34,294 nucleotides of DNA from Cellulomonas sp. (GTDB lineage: Bacteria > Actinomycetota > Actinomycetes > Actinomycetales > Cellulomonadaceae), in assembly GCA_017882855.1 (NCBI GenBank), contig JADGOR010000012.1, positions 1 to 34,294 on the forward strand, written 5' to 3'. The notes below the pieces were generated by a model. The model ran no database searches. It saw nothing but the letters and a program-made list of their open reading frames with translations, and had not been told where the DNA came from. How positions within the stretch are numbered: the first letter of the stretch is position 1; every line of letters begins with the position of its first letter. Below are positions 10,345 to 18,817 of the stretch, piece after piece. Made by a program: the position numbers and the translations under genes.

Positions 10345-10359
10345 CAGACCGCCAGCCTA
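10345..10359 (-). promoter_or_regulatory. Possible -10 box for degV with very short leader
   Basis: TAGGCT (complement of 10354-10359) lies 9 nt ahead of the degV ATG (10342-10344). The predicted transcript would have only a few leader bases. It is weaker evidence than the 6-7 nt cases elsewhere in the window. Confidence 0.35.
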
Positions 10360-10403
10360 GGGGGCGGCACGGCGGGAGCGCGGCTCGTGATGTCGGGGCC
10401 GGC

Positions 10404-12923
10404 TCAGCCGGGTACCACGTTGACGAGCCGAGGCGCCCGCACGATGACGGTCCGGACGCCCCCACCCGCGAGGGCCCTCCGCACGCCGGGCGTCGCCAGC
10501 GCCAGCTCGCGAAGCTCGTCCGCACCGATCGACGGAGCCACCTCGAGCCGGTCGCGCACCTTGCCGGCCACCTGGATGATGCACGTCACGGTCTCCTCGA
10601 CCAGCAGCGCCGGGTCGACCTCGGGCCAGCCGGCGCGCGCCACCGTCGGGGCGTGGCCGAGCAGTGACCACATCTCCTCCGCGAGATACGGGGTGTACAG
10701 CGAGAGCAGGATCGCGACCGCCTCGACGGCCTCGCGCACGGCTGGATCCGCTGCCCCGACGCCGGTGTCGATCGCCTTGCGGGTCGCGTTCACGAGCTCC
10801 ATCACCCGCGCCACGACGACGTTGAACTTGAACGACTCGATCAGGATCGCGGCGTCGTGCACCGTCTTGTGGGTGACCGAGCGCAGTGCGGGGTCGCCGG
10901 TGCGCGGGTCAGCGCCCGGTTCGCTCGCCACGTCGCGGGCGAGCCGCCAGGCGCGAGCGAGGAACTTGGTCGATCCGACCGGCGATACGTCGGCCCAGTC
11001 CACGTCGTCCTCGGGCGGGCCCGCGAAGGCCATCGTGAGCCGAATGGCGTCGACGCCGAACTCGTCCAGGGTCTCCGAGAGCCGCACCAGGTTGCCGCGC
11101 GACTTGCTCATCGCTGAGCCGTCCATCAGCACCATGCCCTGGTTGAGCAACCGGGTGAAGGGCTCGACGAAGTCCACCAGCCCCGCATCGCTCAACACCT
11201 TGGTGAAGAAGCGCGCGTAGAGCAGGTGCAGGATCGCATGCGTCACGCCACCGACGTACTGGTCGACCGGAGCCCAGGCCCTGGCCTCGGCGGGATCGAA
11301 CGCGACGTCGTCGCGCCGGGGCGAGAGGTAGCGCAAGAAGTACCAGGACGAGTCGACGAAGGTGTCCATCGTGTCCGTGTCCCGGTGCGCCGCGCCGCCG
11401 CACTTCGGGCAGTCGACCCTGAGCCACTCGGTCGCGCCGCCGAGTGGCGAGGTTCCCTTCGGGGTGAGGTCCAAGCCCTCGGTCGGCGGCAGCTCGACCG
11501 GCAGCTGGTCGAGCGGGACCGGCACCTCGCCGCACGCCTCGCAGTGGATGATCGGGATCGGCGTCCCCCAGTAGCGCTGGCGAGAGATCAGCCAGTCGCG
11601 CAGCCGGTAGTTCATCGCGGCGTGCCCGACGCCGTCACGCTGCAGGTTCTCGACCGTCGCCGCGATCGCGTCGGTCTTGGCGAGGCCGTCCAGCGGTCCC
11701 GAGTTGACCAGGACGCCGTCGCCGGCGGTCGCCAGGCCGGACTCGACCGGGTCCGGGAGCGGGTTGCCGTCGGGGCCGCGGACGTCCAGGACCGTGCGAA
11801 CCGGCAGGCCGAAGGTGCGAGCGAAGTCGAGGTCGCGCTGGTCGTGCGCGGGTACCGCCATGATCGCGCCGTGGCCGTAGTCGGCCAGCACGTAGTCGGA
11901 GGCCCAGATCGGCAGCAGCTCGCCGTTGACCGGGTTCACCGCGTGTCGGTGCAGGAAGACGCCGGTCTTCGGGCGCTCGGTGGACAACCGGTCGATCTCG
12001 CTCGTCCCCTTCATCTGGTCGAGGTAGGCCGCGAACGCCTCCTGAACCTCGGCCTGGGCGCCGGCCGCCAGCTCCGCGGCCAGGTCGGAGTCGACCGCGA
12101 CCACGAAGAACGTCGCGCCGTACAGGGTGTCCGGCCTGGTCGTGTAGACCGTGACCGGATCGTCCCGACCCTCGATCCGGAACTGCACGTCGGCGCCGGC
12201 GGACCGGCCGATCCAGTTGCGCTGCATCGCGATGACCTTGTCCGGCCAGGAGCCTTCCAGGGTCTTGAGATCGTCCAGCAGGCGGTCCGCGTAGTCCGTG
12301 ATCCGCAGGTACCACTGGGTCAGCTTCTTCTTCGTCACCGGGGTGTCGCAGCGCTCGCACCGCCCGCCGACCACCTGCTCGTTCGCGAGGACGGTCTGGT
12401 CCTTGGGGCACCAGTTCACGAGCGACGGCTTGCGGTAGGCGAGTCCGCGCTCGTACATCTTCAGGAACAGCCACTGGTTCCACCGGTAGTACTCCGGGTC
12501 GCAGGTGGCGAGCACCCGGTCCCAGTCGAACGAGCATGCGTACCGGCGCATGGACGCCTTCTGTTGCGCGATGTTCGCGTAGGTCCACTCGCGCGGGTCG
12601 AGCCCGCGGGAGATGGCCGCGTTCTCGGCCGGCAGCCCGAAGGCGTCCCAGCCGATCGGGTGCAGCACGTTGAAGCCACGCTGCACCCAGTAGCGCGCGA
12701 TCACATCGCCGAGCGCGTATGCCTCCGCATGGCCCATGTGCAGGTCGCCGGAGGGGTACGGGAACATGTCGAGCACGTACTTGTGCGGCCGCTGGTCGGC
12801 CGGGTCACCGCTGCGGAACGGTGCGAGCTCGTCCCAGACCGGCAGCCAGCGTTCTTGGGCGCCGCGGAAGTCGTAGGCGTCGTCGCGGTCGGACGAGGGG
12901 GCGGGAGTGTCCTGCGTGTGCAC
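10404..12923 (-). CDS. leuS: Leucyl-tRNA synthetase
   Basis: The 839-residue class I synthetase charges tRNA-Leu. The HIGH motif appears as HMGH (62-65) within [14 protein letters not shown], and the second signature is AMSKS (604-608), with Ala in place of the first Lys of KMSKS. Cysteine pairs of zinc-knuckle type occur (CERCDTP, HCEACGE, CPKCGG). The CP1 editing region ([12 protein letters not shown]) and the C-terminal anticodon and tail domains ([12 protein letters not shown]) are present. The frame is open 56 codons further upstream, but the GTG at 12921-12923 follows a TAACCT box by 7 nt, pointing to a leaderless mRNA, and gives the expected N-terminus just before [13 protein letters not shown]. 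Confidence 0.97.
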   Translation of the reverse strand: MHTQDTPAPSSDRDDAYDFRGAQERWLPVWDELAPFRSGDPADQRPHKYVLDMFPYPSGDLHMGHAEAYALGDVIARYWVQRGFNVLHPIGWDAFGLPAENAAISRGLDPREWTYANIAQQKASMRRYACSFDWDRVLATCDPEYYRWNQWLFLKMYERGLAYRKPSLVNWCPKDQTVLANEQVVGGRCERCDTPVTKKKLTQWYLRITDYADRLLDDLKTLEGSWPDKVIAMQRNWIGRSAGADVQFRIEGRDDPVTVYTTRPDTLYGATFFVVAVDSDLAAELAAGAQAEVQEAFAAYLDQMKGTSEIDRLSTERPKTGVFLHRHAVNPVNGELLPIWASDYVLADYGHGAIMAVPAHDQRDLDFARTFGLPVRTVLDVRGPDGNPLPDPVESGLATAGDGVLVNSGPLDGLAKTDAIAATVENLQRDGVGHAAMNYRLRDWLISRQRYWGTPIPIIHCEACGEVPVPLDQLPVELPPTEGLDLTPKGTSPLGGATEWLRVDCPKCGGAAHRDTDTMDTFVDSSWYFLRYLSPRRDDVAFDPAEARAWAPVDQYVGGVTHAILHLLYARFFTKVLSDAGLVDFVEPFTRLLNQGMVLMDGSAMSKSRGNLVRLSETLDEFGVDAIRLTMAFAGPPEDDVDWADVSPVGSTKFLARAWRLARDVASEPGADPRTGDPALRSVTHKTVHDAAILIESFKFNVVVARVMELVNATRKAIDTGVGAADPAVREAVEAVAILLSLYTPYLAEEMWSLLGHAPTVARAGWPEVDPALLVEETVTCIIQVAGKVRDRLEVAPSIGADELRELALATPGVRRALAGGGVRTVIVRAPRLVNVVPG

Positions 12924-12936
12924 GGCCCCAAGGTTA
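12924..12936 (-). promoter_or_regulatory. Leaderless-type -10 box for leuS
   Basis: TAACCT (complement of 12931-12936) is followed by 7 nt and then the GTG start. No Shine-Dalgarno is present and no T-box-like leader can fit here, so leuS is unlikely to be controlled by a tRNA-sensing leader from this promoter. Confidence 0.55.
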
Positions 12937-12980
12937 CCGGTGCCACGGATGCGGGTTCGCGCGGTTCGACGGGGCGCGCC

Positions 12981-13195
12981 CAGGGGTACACCTTCGCCGG
13001 CCCCACGCTTCCGCTCGGCGCTCTGGTAGAGAACGACGTCGCGGTCCCTGGCGCCCAGGTGGGGCTGCCGCTCTCGATGATGAATCGGCACGGTCTGATC
13101 GCCGGCGCGACCGGAACCGGCAAGACCCGGACCCTGCAGGCCAAGGCCGAGGCCCTGTCCACGGCCGGAGCGCCCGCCCGCACCGCGCGGCTCAC
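12981..13195 (+). pseudogene. N-terminal remnant of a HerA-like (DUF853) ATPase
   Basis: Read in the plus frame starting at 12981, the peptide contains [20 protein letters not shown] followed by [17 protein letters not shown], the N-terminal part of the helicase HerA-like DUF853 family. Its Walker A (GATGTGKT) is at 13104-13127. In intact members this is followed by a conserved D-x-KGD segment and more than 400 further residues. Here similarity stops near 13195, and none of the three frames continues it before the metallophosphoesterase gene. No convincing start codon with ribosome site is present. This is probably a gene truncated by deletion or rearrangement. Family identification is from motif memory. 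Confidence 0.7.
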
Positions 13196-13355
13196 GGTCG
13201 CTCCCGAGATCCCGACTTCACCGGCCGACCACGACGCCCCGTCGGGCCCCGGACACGTCGATCGCCGCGGTCAGAGCTGCAAAGACAACCAGGCGGCGCG
13301 TGGCCCGAGTCTCATGTCGTGAGCTCCCTCGGGCGCTGCGGGGCGGGCGCGGACA

Positions 13356-15035
13356 TCATGGCACGACGGTCGGGCTCGAGTCTCCGGTGGTTCCCGCGGT
13401 GACGGTCGGGCTCGAGCCTCCGGTGGGTCCGAGCGTTGCCGTCGGGCTCGACCCCCCTTCGAAACGCAGGTCGGCGGCCGGGAGGAACACCGGGTAGCCC
13501 ACCTCGGCATGCCCGTCCGGGAACACCCGGATGAAGAGCCGGTCGAGCGGCTGGTGGGTCTTCGGGTCGAAACGGAGCACCGTCATCTCGGCGATCCCAT
13601 GGAGTGGTCCGATCGTCGGTTGCCCGTCAACCGCGCCGGCCGTGGACGCGTTGACGTATAGCACGCCGTGGCCGACCACCTCGGGTCCGATCCGCTGATG
13701 GAGGTGCCCGGAGAGCTGCAGCGAGGCACAGCCCCGATCCAGGGTCTCCGTCCCGATGCTCGGGTCGTGGATGAGCAGCACATCGACGTGACCCGAATCG
13801 CATGCGACGTTTGCGAGCCGATCGGCCAGGTCGGTAGCCGTCTCGAGCCCGACCTGAGTGGTACCGGCCCCGATCCGGGTGGCCTGCGGGTCTGACGCAC
13901 CGAGGAAGGTGATCCCCTTGATCGTCACCGACTTCCCGGTCAGCACTTCGTCGCCGGCGGCACGCTCCTGCTCGGCGGTCAGATCGCTGTCATGGTTCCC
14001 GTCCACGACGACGGTCCTCACCCCCGAGGGTGCCGCTCGCGCGAACGCGTCGACGCACGCGGATTCGACGGCCGTGCCGTCGATCGTCGAGTCCCCTGCG
14101 TTGACGATGATGCTGGCGCCGGACAGCTGGGCCGCGCGCCGGATCAAGGCAGCCATCCCGGTGTTGCAGTGCAGGTCGCTCACCATGAGCAACGTGACCG
14201 GCGCGGTCTCACCCTGGGTGTCGATCGGCGCGCCGTAAGGCAGCACCGCGGCGCGGACCTGCCACGCACTCTCGAACGACGCCTCGGCGCGGGCGTAGAA
14301 GTCCTGGTTGTCCCGGTAGGCCTTGACCGCATAGCGGCCATAGGTGTCGATGACGCTCGCCAGACGACCCGTGACCCGAGCCCCGGCCAACGGCGTGGAG
14401 TCGAAGACGGTGGCCACCTCGCCGGTGACCTGCGGCTGGAACGATGCGGGTCCGCTCGCCGTGAGGCTCAGGACTCCGGCCATCGCCGCAATCGTCAGCG
14501 CCGCCGCCCGGCCCGCGTGCGGCCGCACGGCGTCAACGAGCTCGCGACGTCGTCGGCGCCCGAGCAGGGCACCCACCAGCCATGGCGCCACCATCAGCAC
14601 GAACCACGCGAGGACGGCCCGAGCGATCGCGTTGTCGATGAGCGCGCGCTTGGCCACGTCGAGCGACGTCTGGGGATCGGCGAAGAACTGCACATATCGC
14701 TGCGCGTCGACCGAGAGGGCACCGAGCGCGTTGTTCGGATCGATCTCGGTGACACCCGCCGGGATCTCGCCGACGACGATGTGCACTCCCAGCCCGGCAG
14801 GTAGCTGTGAGTTCACCCGCAGCGTTCCCAACGGACCGAAGTCGACCACGACGACGCCGGTCAGCGTGATGTCGTACCGCGCCTCGTGCGGGCCCAACGG
14901 GGCCTCCGCGGACGCCGTGCAGATACCCCACGTCGCCGCGACGAGGGCACCGACCACAGCGCCGATCCCGACGATGCCGATGCGCCGACGCGCGCGCCAA
15001 CAACGTCCCGGGAACCTCGCGAGTGCACTCCACAT
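13356..15035 (-). CDS. Membrane-anchored metallophosphoesterase
   Basis: The 559-residue protein has transmembrane helices at about 19-39, 137-159 and 175-195, and a calcineurin-like phosphoesterase domain from about 280 on. The metal motifs are SDLH (286-289), GD (314-315), GNHD (346-349) and GHLH (443-446), complete for a binuclear-metal enzyme. The extracytoplasmic loop (about 45-130) and the catalytic domain orientation suggest an enzyme acting outside the cytoplasm; the substrate is unknown. The C-terminus has a Ser/Thr/Pro/Gly-rich tail made of 12-residue repeats. The frame extends to a GTG at 15074 and an ATG at 15056, but the ATG at 15033-15035 has a TGAGGG ribosome site 4 nt ahead and is preferred. 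It is divergent from the DUF4349 lipoprotein. Confidence 0.87.
   Translation of the reverse strand: MWSALARFPGRCWRARRRIGIVGIGAVVGALVAATWGICTASAEAPLGPHEARYDITLTGVVVVDFGPLGTLRVNSQLPAGLGVHIVVGEIPAGVTEIDPNNALGALSVDAQRYVQFFADPQTSLDVAKRALIDNAIARAVLAWFVLMVAPWLVGALLGRRRRRELVDAVRPHAGRAAALTIAAMAGVLSLTASGPASFQPQVTGEVATVFDSTPLAGARVTGRLASVIDTYGRYAVKAYRDNQDFYARAEASFESAWQVRAAVLPYGAPIDTQGETAPVTLLMVSDLHCNTGMAALIRRAAQLSGASIIVNAGDSTIDGTAVESACVDAFARAAPSGVRTVVVDGNHDSDLTAEQERAAGDEVLTGKSVTIKGITFLGASDPQATRIGAGTTQVGLETATDLADRLANVACDSGHVDVLLIHDPSIGTETLDRGCASLQLSGHLHQRIGPEVVGHGVLYVNASTAGAVDGQPTIGPLHGIAEMTVLRFDPKTHQPLDRLFIRVFPDGHAEVGYPVFLPAADLRFEGGSSPTATLGPTGGSSPTVTAGTTGDSSPTVVP
13370..13451 (-). repeat. 36-bp tandem repeats in the metallophosphoesterase tail
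   Basis: Units start at 13370, 13406 and 13442 (the last partial), with a period of 36 bp and several substitutions. They encode the 12-residue unit GGSSPTxTxGxT. The encoded tail is probably a disordered linker or surface segment. Confidence 0.8.
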
Positions 15036-15182
15036 CAGACCCTCAGACTGGACCATTGCGGGCCGGGGCGTCACGCCGACATCCCGTTTCCACCCGCAGC
15101 TGCTCTCGGACGAACATCTCGAGTCTGCGCCGGTACGGTCACGATCCGGCCTAATCGGCCACGCGAGTCGGCGGCCGCTCCC

Positions 15183-15194
15183 TACACTCGCGCC
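15183..15194 (+). promoter_or_regulatory. Leaderless-type -10 box for the DUF4349 gene
   Basis: TACACT (15183-15188) is followed by 6 nt and the ATG at 15195. No ribosome site is present. The box fits the actinobacterial -10 consensus TAnnnT. Confidence 0.55.
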
Positions 15195-16145
15195 ATGAGA
15201 CGCCTCTGGCTCGTTCTGCTGGTTGTCGCGCTGCCGGCGCTGCTGGTCACGGGGTGCTCCTCATCGAGCACCTCCTCGGGCAGCAAGGCCCCCGTGGCGG
15301 CGGCAGGCCAGAACGCCGCCGGGGCCAAGGCCGCCGGGGCATCCGCGGATCGCCAGGTCGTGACGGATGGCTCTGTCGACCTCACCGTCACAGATCCGCG
15401 CGAGACGGCGCGCGCGGCGGCGGCTCTCGTCGAGTCGATCGGTGGTCGAGTCGACGCGCGGACCGAGGACGCGGCGGCGGCCGGCCATGCGGCCAGCGCC
15501 CACCTCACCCTCCGGATCCCCGCGAACCAGGTGTCCACGACACTCACCACCCTCGAGGGGATGGGGACCTTGCAGAACGTCTCCCTCGCCCAGACGGACG
15601 TCACCGGCACCGCCCAGGACCTCGATGCCCGGATCGGCGCGATGAAGATCTCGGTCCAGCGGCTCGAGGACCTGATGAGCAAGGCGACGACCTCAGCCGA
15701 CCTGGTCGCGGCGGAGTCGGCCCTGAACGACCGCCAGATGCAGCTCGAGAGCATGCAGGCGCAACGGTCGCTGCTGGCCAACCAGGTCGACCTGGCCACG
15801 ATCCGGCTCGGCCTGTACTCACCCGGCGAGGCGCCCGCGAAGCCGGTGGACGGGTTCTGGGGCGGGCTCGTGGCCGGCTGGAACTCGCTCGTCGACGCGG
15901 TCGGCGCGGGGCTGGTCGTGCTCGGTGTGCTGCTGCCGTGGTTGGTGTTCTTCGGGCTCCTCGGATTCGTCGGGTGGCTCGTCGTCCGGCAGTTCCGGCG
16001 GTGGCGACCCGCAAAGCACCAGGTGTCGTCGATGCCTCCCCTGCCGCCGTCGATGGCGATGTCCCCGTTGTCCGCACCTCCTGGCCCGCCGTACTATCCG
16101 GCCGGTCCGCCGGCGCCGATCGGAGCGGATCACCCTCAGGGCTGA
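15195..16145 (+). CDS. DUF4349 domain lipoprotein
   Basis: The 316-residue protein starts with a lipoprotein signal peptide ending in the lipobox LVTGC (Cys21). A low-complexity Ala/Ser stretch follows, then the DUF4349 domain (about 52-265): VTDGSVDLTVTDP, the beta segment LTLRIPANQVSTTL, QTDVTGTAQDLDARI, and a helical, probably coiled-coil segment (about 142-195). A transmembrane helix (about 238-264) and a Pro-rich cytoplasmic tail follow. The role of DUF4349 proteins is not established. A lipid-anchored N-terminus plus a C-terminal helix would hold the coiled coil at the membrane surface. The frame is open upstream to 14886, but the ATG at 15195 gives the signal peptide and follows a TACACT box. 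Confidence 0.88.
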   Translation: MRRLWLVLLVVALPALLVTGCSSSSTSSGSKAPVAAAGQNAAGAKAAGASADRQVVTDGSVDLTVTDPRETARAAAALVESIGGRVDARTEDAAAAGHAASAHLTLRIPANQVSTTLTTLEGMGTLQNVSLAQTDVTGTAQDLDARIGAMKISVQRLEDLMSKATTSADLVAAESALNDRQMQLESMQAQRSLLANQVDLATIRLGLYSPGEAPAKPVDGFWGGLVAGWNSLVDAVGAGLVVLGVLLPWLVFFGLLGFVGWLVVRQFRRWRPAKHQVSSMPPLPPSMAMSPLSAPPGPPYYPAGPPAPIGADHPQG

Positions 16146-16210
16146 GCCGGGACCGGCGTCGGCGCCGGTGCTACCGCTCGGCGGCGAACCGGTGGTTCTG
16201 TCGGCGGCGC

Positions 16211-16223
16211 TAGACTCCGGAAC
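16211..16223 (+). promoter_or_regulatory. Leaderless-type -10 box for the DUF1345 gene
   Basis: TAGACT (16211-16216) is followed by 7 nt and the ATG at 16224. In the -35 area the dyad GAACC-GGT-GGTTC (16186-16198) could be an operator; its regulator is unknown. Confidence 0.55.
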
Positions 16224-16922
16224 ATGTCGAGGACGCCGTCGCGCACATCACCCAAGTCCAACAATTCGCCGGTCGCTCGGGGCGACGAGCAAGACCGTTC
16301 GACCTCTGCCACGACGCGCCTGCTCGCCTCGGTAGTGGTGGGGGCGTTGGTCGGGACCGCAATGTCCCTCGTTGGGCCTTGGCAGGTCGCGCTGCTGGTC
16401 GGCTGGATGGCGGCCGCGGCACTGTTCGTGGTGTGGATGTGGCTCACTATCTGGCCGATGGACGCCGGTGCCACCAAGGCGCATTCCAGCCGCGAGGATC
16501 CAGGTCGAGCCGCCACCGACGTCACCTTCCTGCTCGCGGCTCTGGCCAGCCTGATCGCGGTGGGCCTGCTGCTGTTGGGCGGCGCCTCCAACGCCGGCGG
16601 CAAGCCGGCGCAGGCGGCCCTGAGCGTCGGCAGCGTCGCGCTGGCCTGGGCCAGCGTTCATACCCTCTTCACGGCGCGTTACGCGCGTCTGTACTACGCC
16701 GGGCCCGCGGGCGTCATCGACTTCCACGACCCGGAGCCACCCCGCTACACCGACTTCGCCTACCTCTCGTTCACGATCGGAATGACCTTTCAGGTGTCAG
16801 ACACCGACCTGGAGACCGCCGTCATCCGCGCAACCGCCCTGCGCCACGCGCTGCTGTCCTACGTGTTCGGCGTCGGCATCATCGCGACGATGGTCAACCT
16901 GGTCGCCGGACTCAGCAAGTAG
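16224..16922 (+). CDS. DUF1345 family membrane protein
   Basis: The 232-residue protein has a polar N-terminus (1-30) and about five hydrophobic helices (about 33-50, 53-76, 100-118, 128-148, 208-230). The signature YTDFAYLSFTIGMTFQVSDTD, split here as YTDFAYLSFTIGMT (175-188) and FQVSDTD (189-195), is characteristic of DUF1345. The function is unknown, and it is probably an inner-membrane protein. The TAGACT box 7 nt upstream supports this start. It follows the DUF4349 gene by 78 nt but seems to have its own promoter. It is convergent with the DUF2127 gene. Confidence 0.88.
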   Translation: MSRTPSRTSPKSNNSPVARGDEQDRSTSATTRLLASVVVGALVGTAMSLVGPWQVALLVGWMAAAALFVVWMWLTIWPMDAGATKAHSSREDPGRAATDVTFLLAALASLIAVGLLLLGGASNAGGKPAQAALSVGSVALAWASVHTLFTARYARLYYAGPAGVIDFHDPEPPRYTDFAYLSFTIGMTFQVSDTDLETAVIRATALRHALLSYVFGVGIIATMVNLVAGLSK

Positions 16923-16970
16923 CCCGACGGCGGGCGGATCCGACGGCCGGCTCGGGGACCTCCCGTCGGG
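16923..16970. terminator. Possible bidirectional hairpin between DUF1345 and DUF2127 genes
   Basis: CCCGACGG (16923-16930) and CCGTCGGG (16963-16970) are exact reverse complements enclosing a GC-rich loop that can fold on itself. There is no T-run. It sits right after the stop codon of one convergent gene and 15 nt before the end of the other. Confidence 0.35.
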
Positions 16971-16984
16971 CGTGGTGGGACTCC

Positions 16985-17482
16985 TCAGACAGCCGATCGG
17001 CGGGTCAGGGCGGGCCTGACCTTGCCGTACTCCCGCCAGATGAGCCACAGGATGGCCGCGTCGAAGACGGTGAGCAGCAGCATCCCGATCGAGAACTTCA
17101 CGACCATGCTGAATACCTGATAGAGCATGAGAACGCCGAGGGCGATCAGCGAGAAGGGGTAGGCCCAGAGCTGGTTGCGCATGATGCCGACGACTGCCGT
17201 GAGCTTCACCGCCGCGTGGATCCACAGGTAGGCGATGGCGAACGTCTTGTTGCCCGAGTTGAAGTGGTCGGCCGAGTGCAGGATGAGATTCGCGATCGTG
17301 GCGTTCGGGTCCTCGGCGATCTCGCGTTGGGTGAGGAATGCCAAGAAGGAGCGGATCGCGTCCGGGTTCGTGAAGACCAGGAGCAGGCCGGCGAGGAACT
17401 CGAGGACGCCGGACGCGCCCTTGAGGATGATGCCGCCCTCGAAGACCTTGTCTAGGACGCTCGACGGGCGGTACCAGGCCAT
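16985..17482 (-). CDS. DUF2127 family membrane protein
   Basis: The 165-residue protein has four predicted membrane helices (about 13-37, 80-102, 105-127, 130-150). The DUF2127 features are the VFEGGIILKGASGVLEFLAG opening and KTFAIAYLWIHAAVKL. The function is not known. The ATG at 17480-17482 follows a TAGAAT box by 6 nt with no ribosome site, which fixes the start. It is convergent with the DUF1345 gene and downstream of the tRNA-Ala terminator. Confidence 0.87.
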   Translation of the reverse strand: MAWYRPSSVLDKVFEGGIILKGASGVLEFLAGLLLVFTNPDAIRSFLAFLTQREIAEDPNATIANLILHSADHFNSGNKTFAIAYLWIHAAVKLTAVVGIMRNQLWAYPFSLIALGVLMLYQVFSMVVKFSIGMLLLTVFDAAILWLIWREYGKVRPALTRRSAV

Positions 17483-17494
17483 TGGCCGATTCTA
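17483..17494 (-). promoter_or_regulatory. Leaderless-type -10 box for the DUF2127 gene
   Basis: TAGAAT (complement of 17489-17494) is followed by 6 nt and the ATG. It is the best match to the -10 consensus among the leaderless-type boxes in this window. Confidence 0.6.
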
Positions 17495-17584
17495 GGGCCG
17501 AGGGTGGCCCACGACCTGGGGACGTCCCTTCTTCCCCGCGAGGTGAGCGGCACACCACCACGACAACCCGTGGAGAGGAGAAAG

Positions 17585-17609
17585 AGCCCGGACCCTGAGG
17601 GTCCGGGCT
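17585..17609 (-). terminator. Rho-independent terminator after tRNA-Ala
   Basis: AGCCCGGACCC (17599-17609 on the minus reading) and its exact complement (17585-17595) form an 11-bp stem with a 3-nt loop. On the minus strand it is followed by the pyrimidine-rich CTTTCTCC. It ends the long operon or tRNA transcript read from the right. Confidence 0.8.
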
Positions 17610-17636
17610 GTCGCTGACACAGCGAGCTATCACCCG

Positions 17637-17711
<75 letters not shown>

Positions 17712-17753
17712 GCGGCCGACCGGCCACGTGCCCCGCGAAGGGCAGGCTGCAGT

Positions 17754-18416
17754 CTAGGCCGAAGACGGGCCCGAGTTCCAATCGACTCCGGGCAGCATCG
17801 GGCCGATGTTGTGCCGTACCAGACGCCACCTCGGCCGCGCGTGACTCGCGCTCGCGTGCAGCTCCGACCAGTGCGCATTGTCGAGGCCGGCCAGACCGCG
17901 CCAGGTCTCCGGCTCGAGCTCCAGCAGGTGCGTGAGCGCGAGCGTGATGGCCGCACCGTGCGAGACGACGACGAGGGTCTGTCCCCGCTCCAACGTCCCC
18001 AGGTGCTCGGCCAGCGCCGCCCCGACCCGGCTCGCGACGGCGTCCCGCGTCTCGGCACCGGCCCGTGCTGGCTCTTCGCCACGGACCCAGGCCGCGTGCT
18101 CCTCGGGCCAGCGGTCGATGATCTCTTCCCGCGCAAGGCCCTCCCACTGGCCGAAGCCTCGTTCGCGCAGCCGCGCATCGAGGTCCACCGGCAGATCCAC
18201 CAGCTCGGCAAGGTACTGAGCGGTCGCGCGGGCGCGCTGAAGGTCCGAGCTGATGATCCTGGTCGGGCGGCACGCTGTGCTGAGTGCCGTCGCAGCCGTC
18301 TGCGCTTGCCAGCGCCCGACCGCGTCGAGCGGGATGTCGACCTGGCCCTGCAGACGTAGCTCGCTGTTGTACGCGGTACGGCCGTGTCGCCACAGCACCG
18401 CGGCTGGTGCGGTCAC
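17754..18416 (-). CDS. Histidine phosphatase superfamily protein (possible glucosyl-3-phosphoglycerate phosphatase)
   Basis: The 220-residue protein opens with LWRHGRTAYN, where H11 is the phospho-accepting residue of the RHG motif. IISSDLQRARATA, the acid-base segment LRERGFGQWEG and the second catalytic histidine in VVVSHGAAI follow. The family includes phosphoglycerate mutases and many phosphatases. In Mycobacterium tuberculosis the gene immediately after nadD-rsfS is gpgP (Rv2419c), a phosphatase of this family in methylglucose lipopolysaccharide synthesis. The same position here makes that function possible but not proven. The GTG start overlaps the rsfS stop in GTGA (18413-18416). Confidence 0.9.
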   Translation of the reverse strand: MTAPAAVLWRHGRTAYNSELRLQGQVDIPLDAVGRWQAQTAATALSTACRPTRIISSDLQRARATAQYLAELVDLPVDLDARLRERGFGQWEGLAREEIIDRWPEEHAAWVRGEEPARAGAETRDAVASRVGAALAEHLGTLERGQTLVVVSHGAAITLALTHLLELEPETWRGLAGLDNAHWSELHASASHARPRWRLVRHNIGPMLPGVDWNSGPSSA

Positions 18417-18817
18417 GACGCGGCGGCCGCAGCGACGTCGTTCGAGATCGGCCCGTGCAGGTCAGCGGGCATCTCGATGACCGGGCAGTCCTTCCAGAGC
18501 CGCTCGAGCGCGTAGTACACGCGGTCCTCGGCGCGCTGCACGTGTACGACGATGTCGCCGAAATCGAGGAGCACCCAGTGCGCCTCGCGGAACCCCTCGC
18601 GTCGCAGTGACTTGGCACCGGCCTTCCGCAGATCCTCCTCGATCCGGTCGACAATGGCCGATACCTGGCGCTCGTTGGTGCCGGAGGCGATCAGGAAGAC
18701 GTCGGTCAGCACGAGCTGGGCGCTGACGTCCAACGCGATGATCTCCTCGGCCTTGATGTCAGCGGCCGCTCGGGCCGCCACGATCGCCAACTCGATCGCG
18801 CGTGGGGTTGCGCTCAC
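18413..18817 (-). CDS. rsfS: Ribosome silencing factor RsfS
   Basis: The 134-residue RsfS/Iojap protein has the conserved features ALDVS, LTDVFLIASGTNERQVSAIVD, the central WVLLDFGDIVVHVQ and a C-terminal YYALERLWKD. RsfS binds L14 on the 50S subunit and blocks subunit joining during nutrient limitation. The GTG start overlaps the stop of the upstream gene (GTGA, 18814-18817) and its stop overlaps the phosphatase start. These two overlaps make the three-gene stretch translationally coupled. Position after nadD is the common arrangement in bacteria. Confidence 0.96.
   Translation of the reverse strand: MSATPRAIELAIVAARAAADIKAEEIIALDVSAQLVLTDVFLIASGTNERQVSAIVDRIEEDLRKAGAKSLRREGFREAHWVLLDFGDIVVHVQRAEDRVYYALERLWKDCPVIEMPADLHGPISNDVAAAAAS

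Noticed and set aside
11226-13322. 698-codon plus-strand open frame
   Set aside because: Almost all of it is antisense to leuS, in a frame kept open by high GC. Only its tail (12981-13195) has protein-family similarity, reported as a remnant.
12924-13355. T-box or other tRNA-sensing leader for leuS
   Set aside because: The -10 box is only 7 nt from the start codon, leaving no room for a leader, and no T-box sequence is seen.
13367-13460. Repeats as a CRISPR array
   Set aside because: The units are 36-bp, imperfect, contiguous without spacers, and in frame within the metallophosphoesterase gene.
16185-16198. Possible LexA/SOS box (GAAC...GTTC) before the DUF1345 gene
   Set aside because: The spacing is GAAC-N5-GTTC, whereas the actinobacterial LexA site uses N4. 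Kept only as an unassigned dyad.
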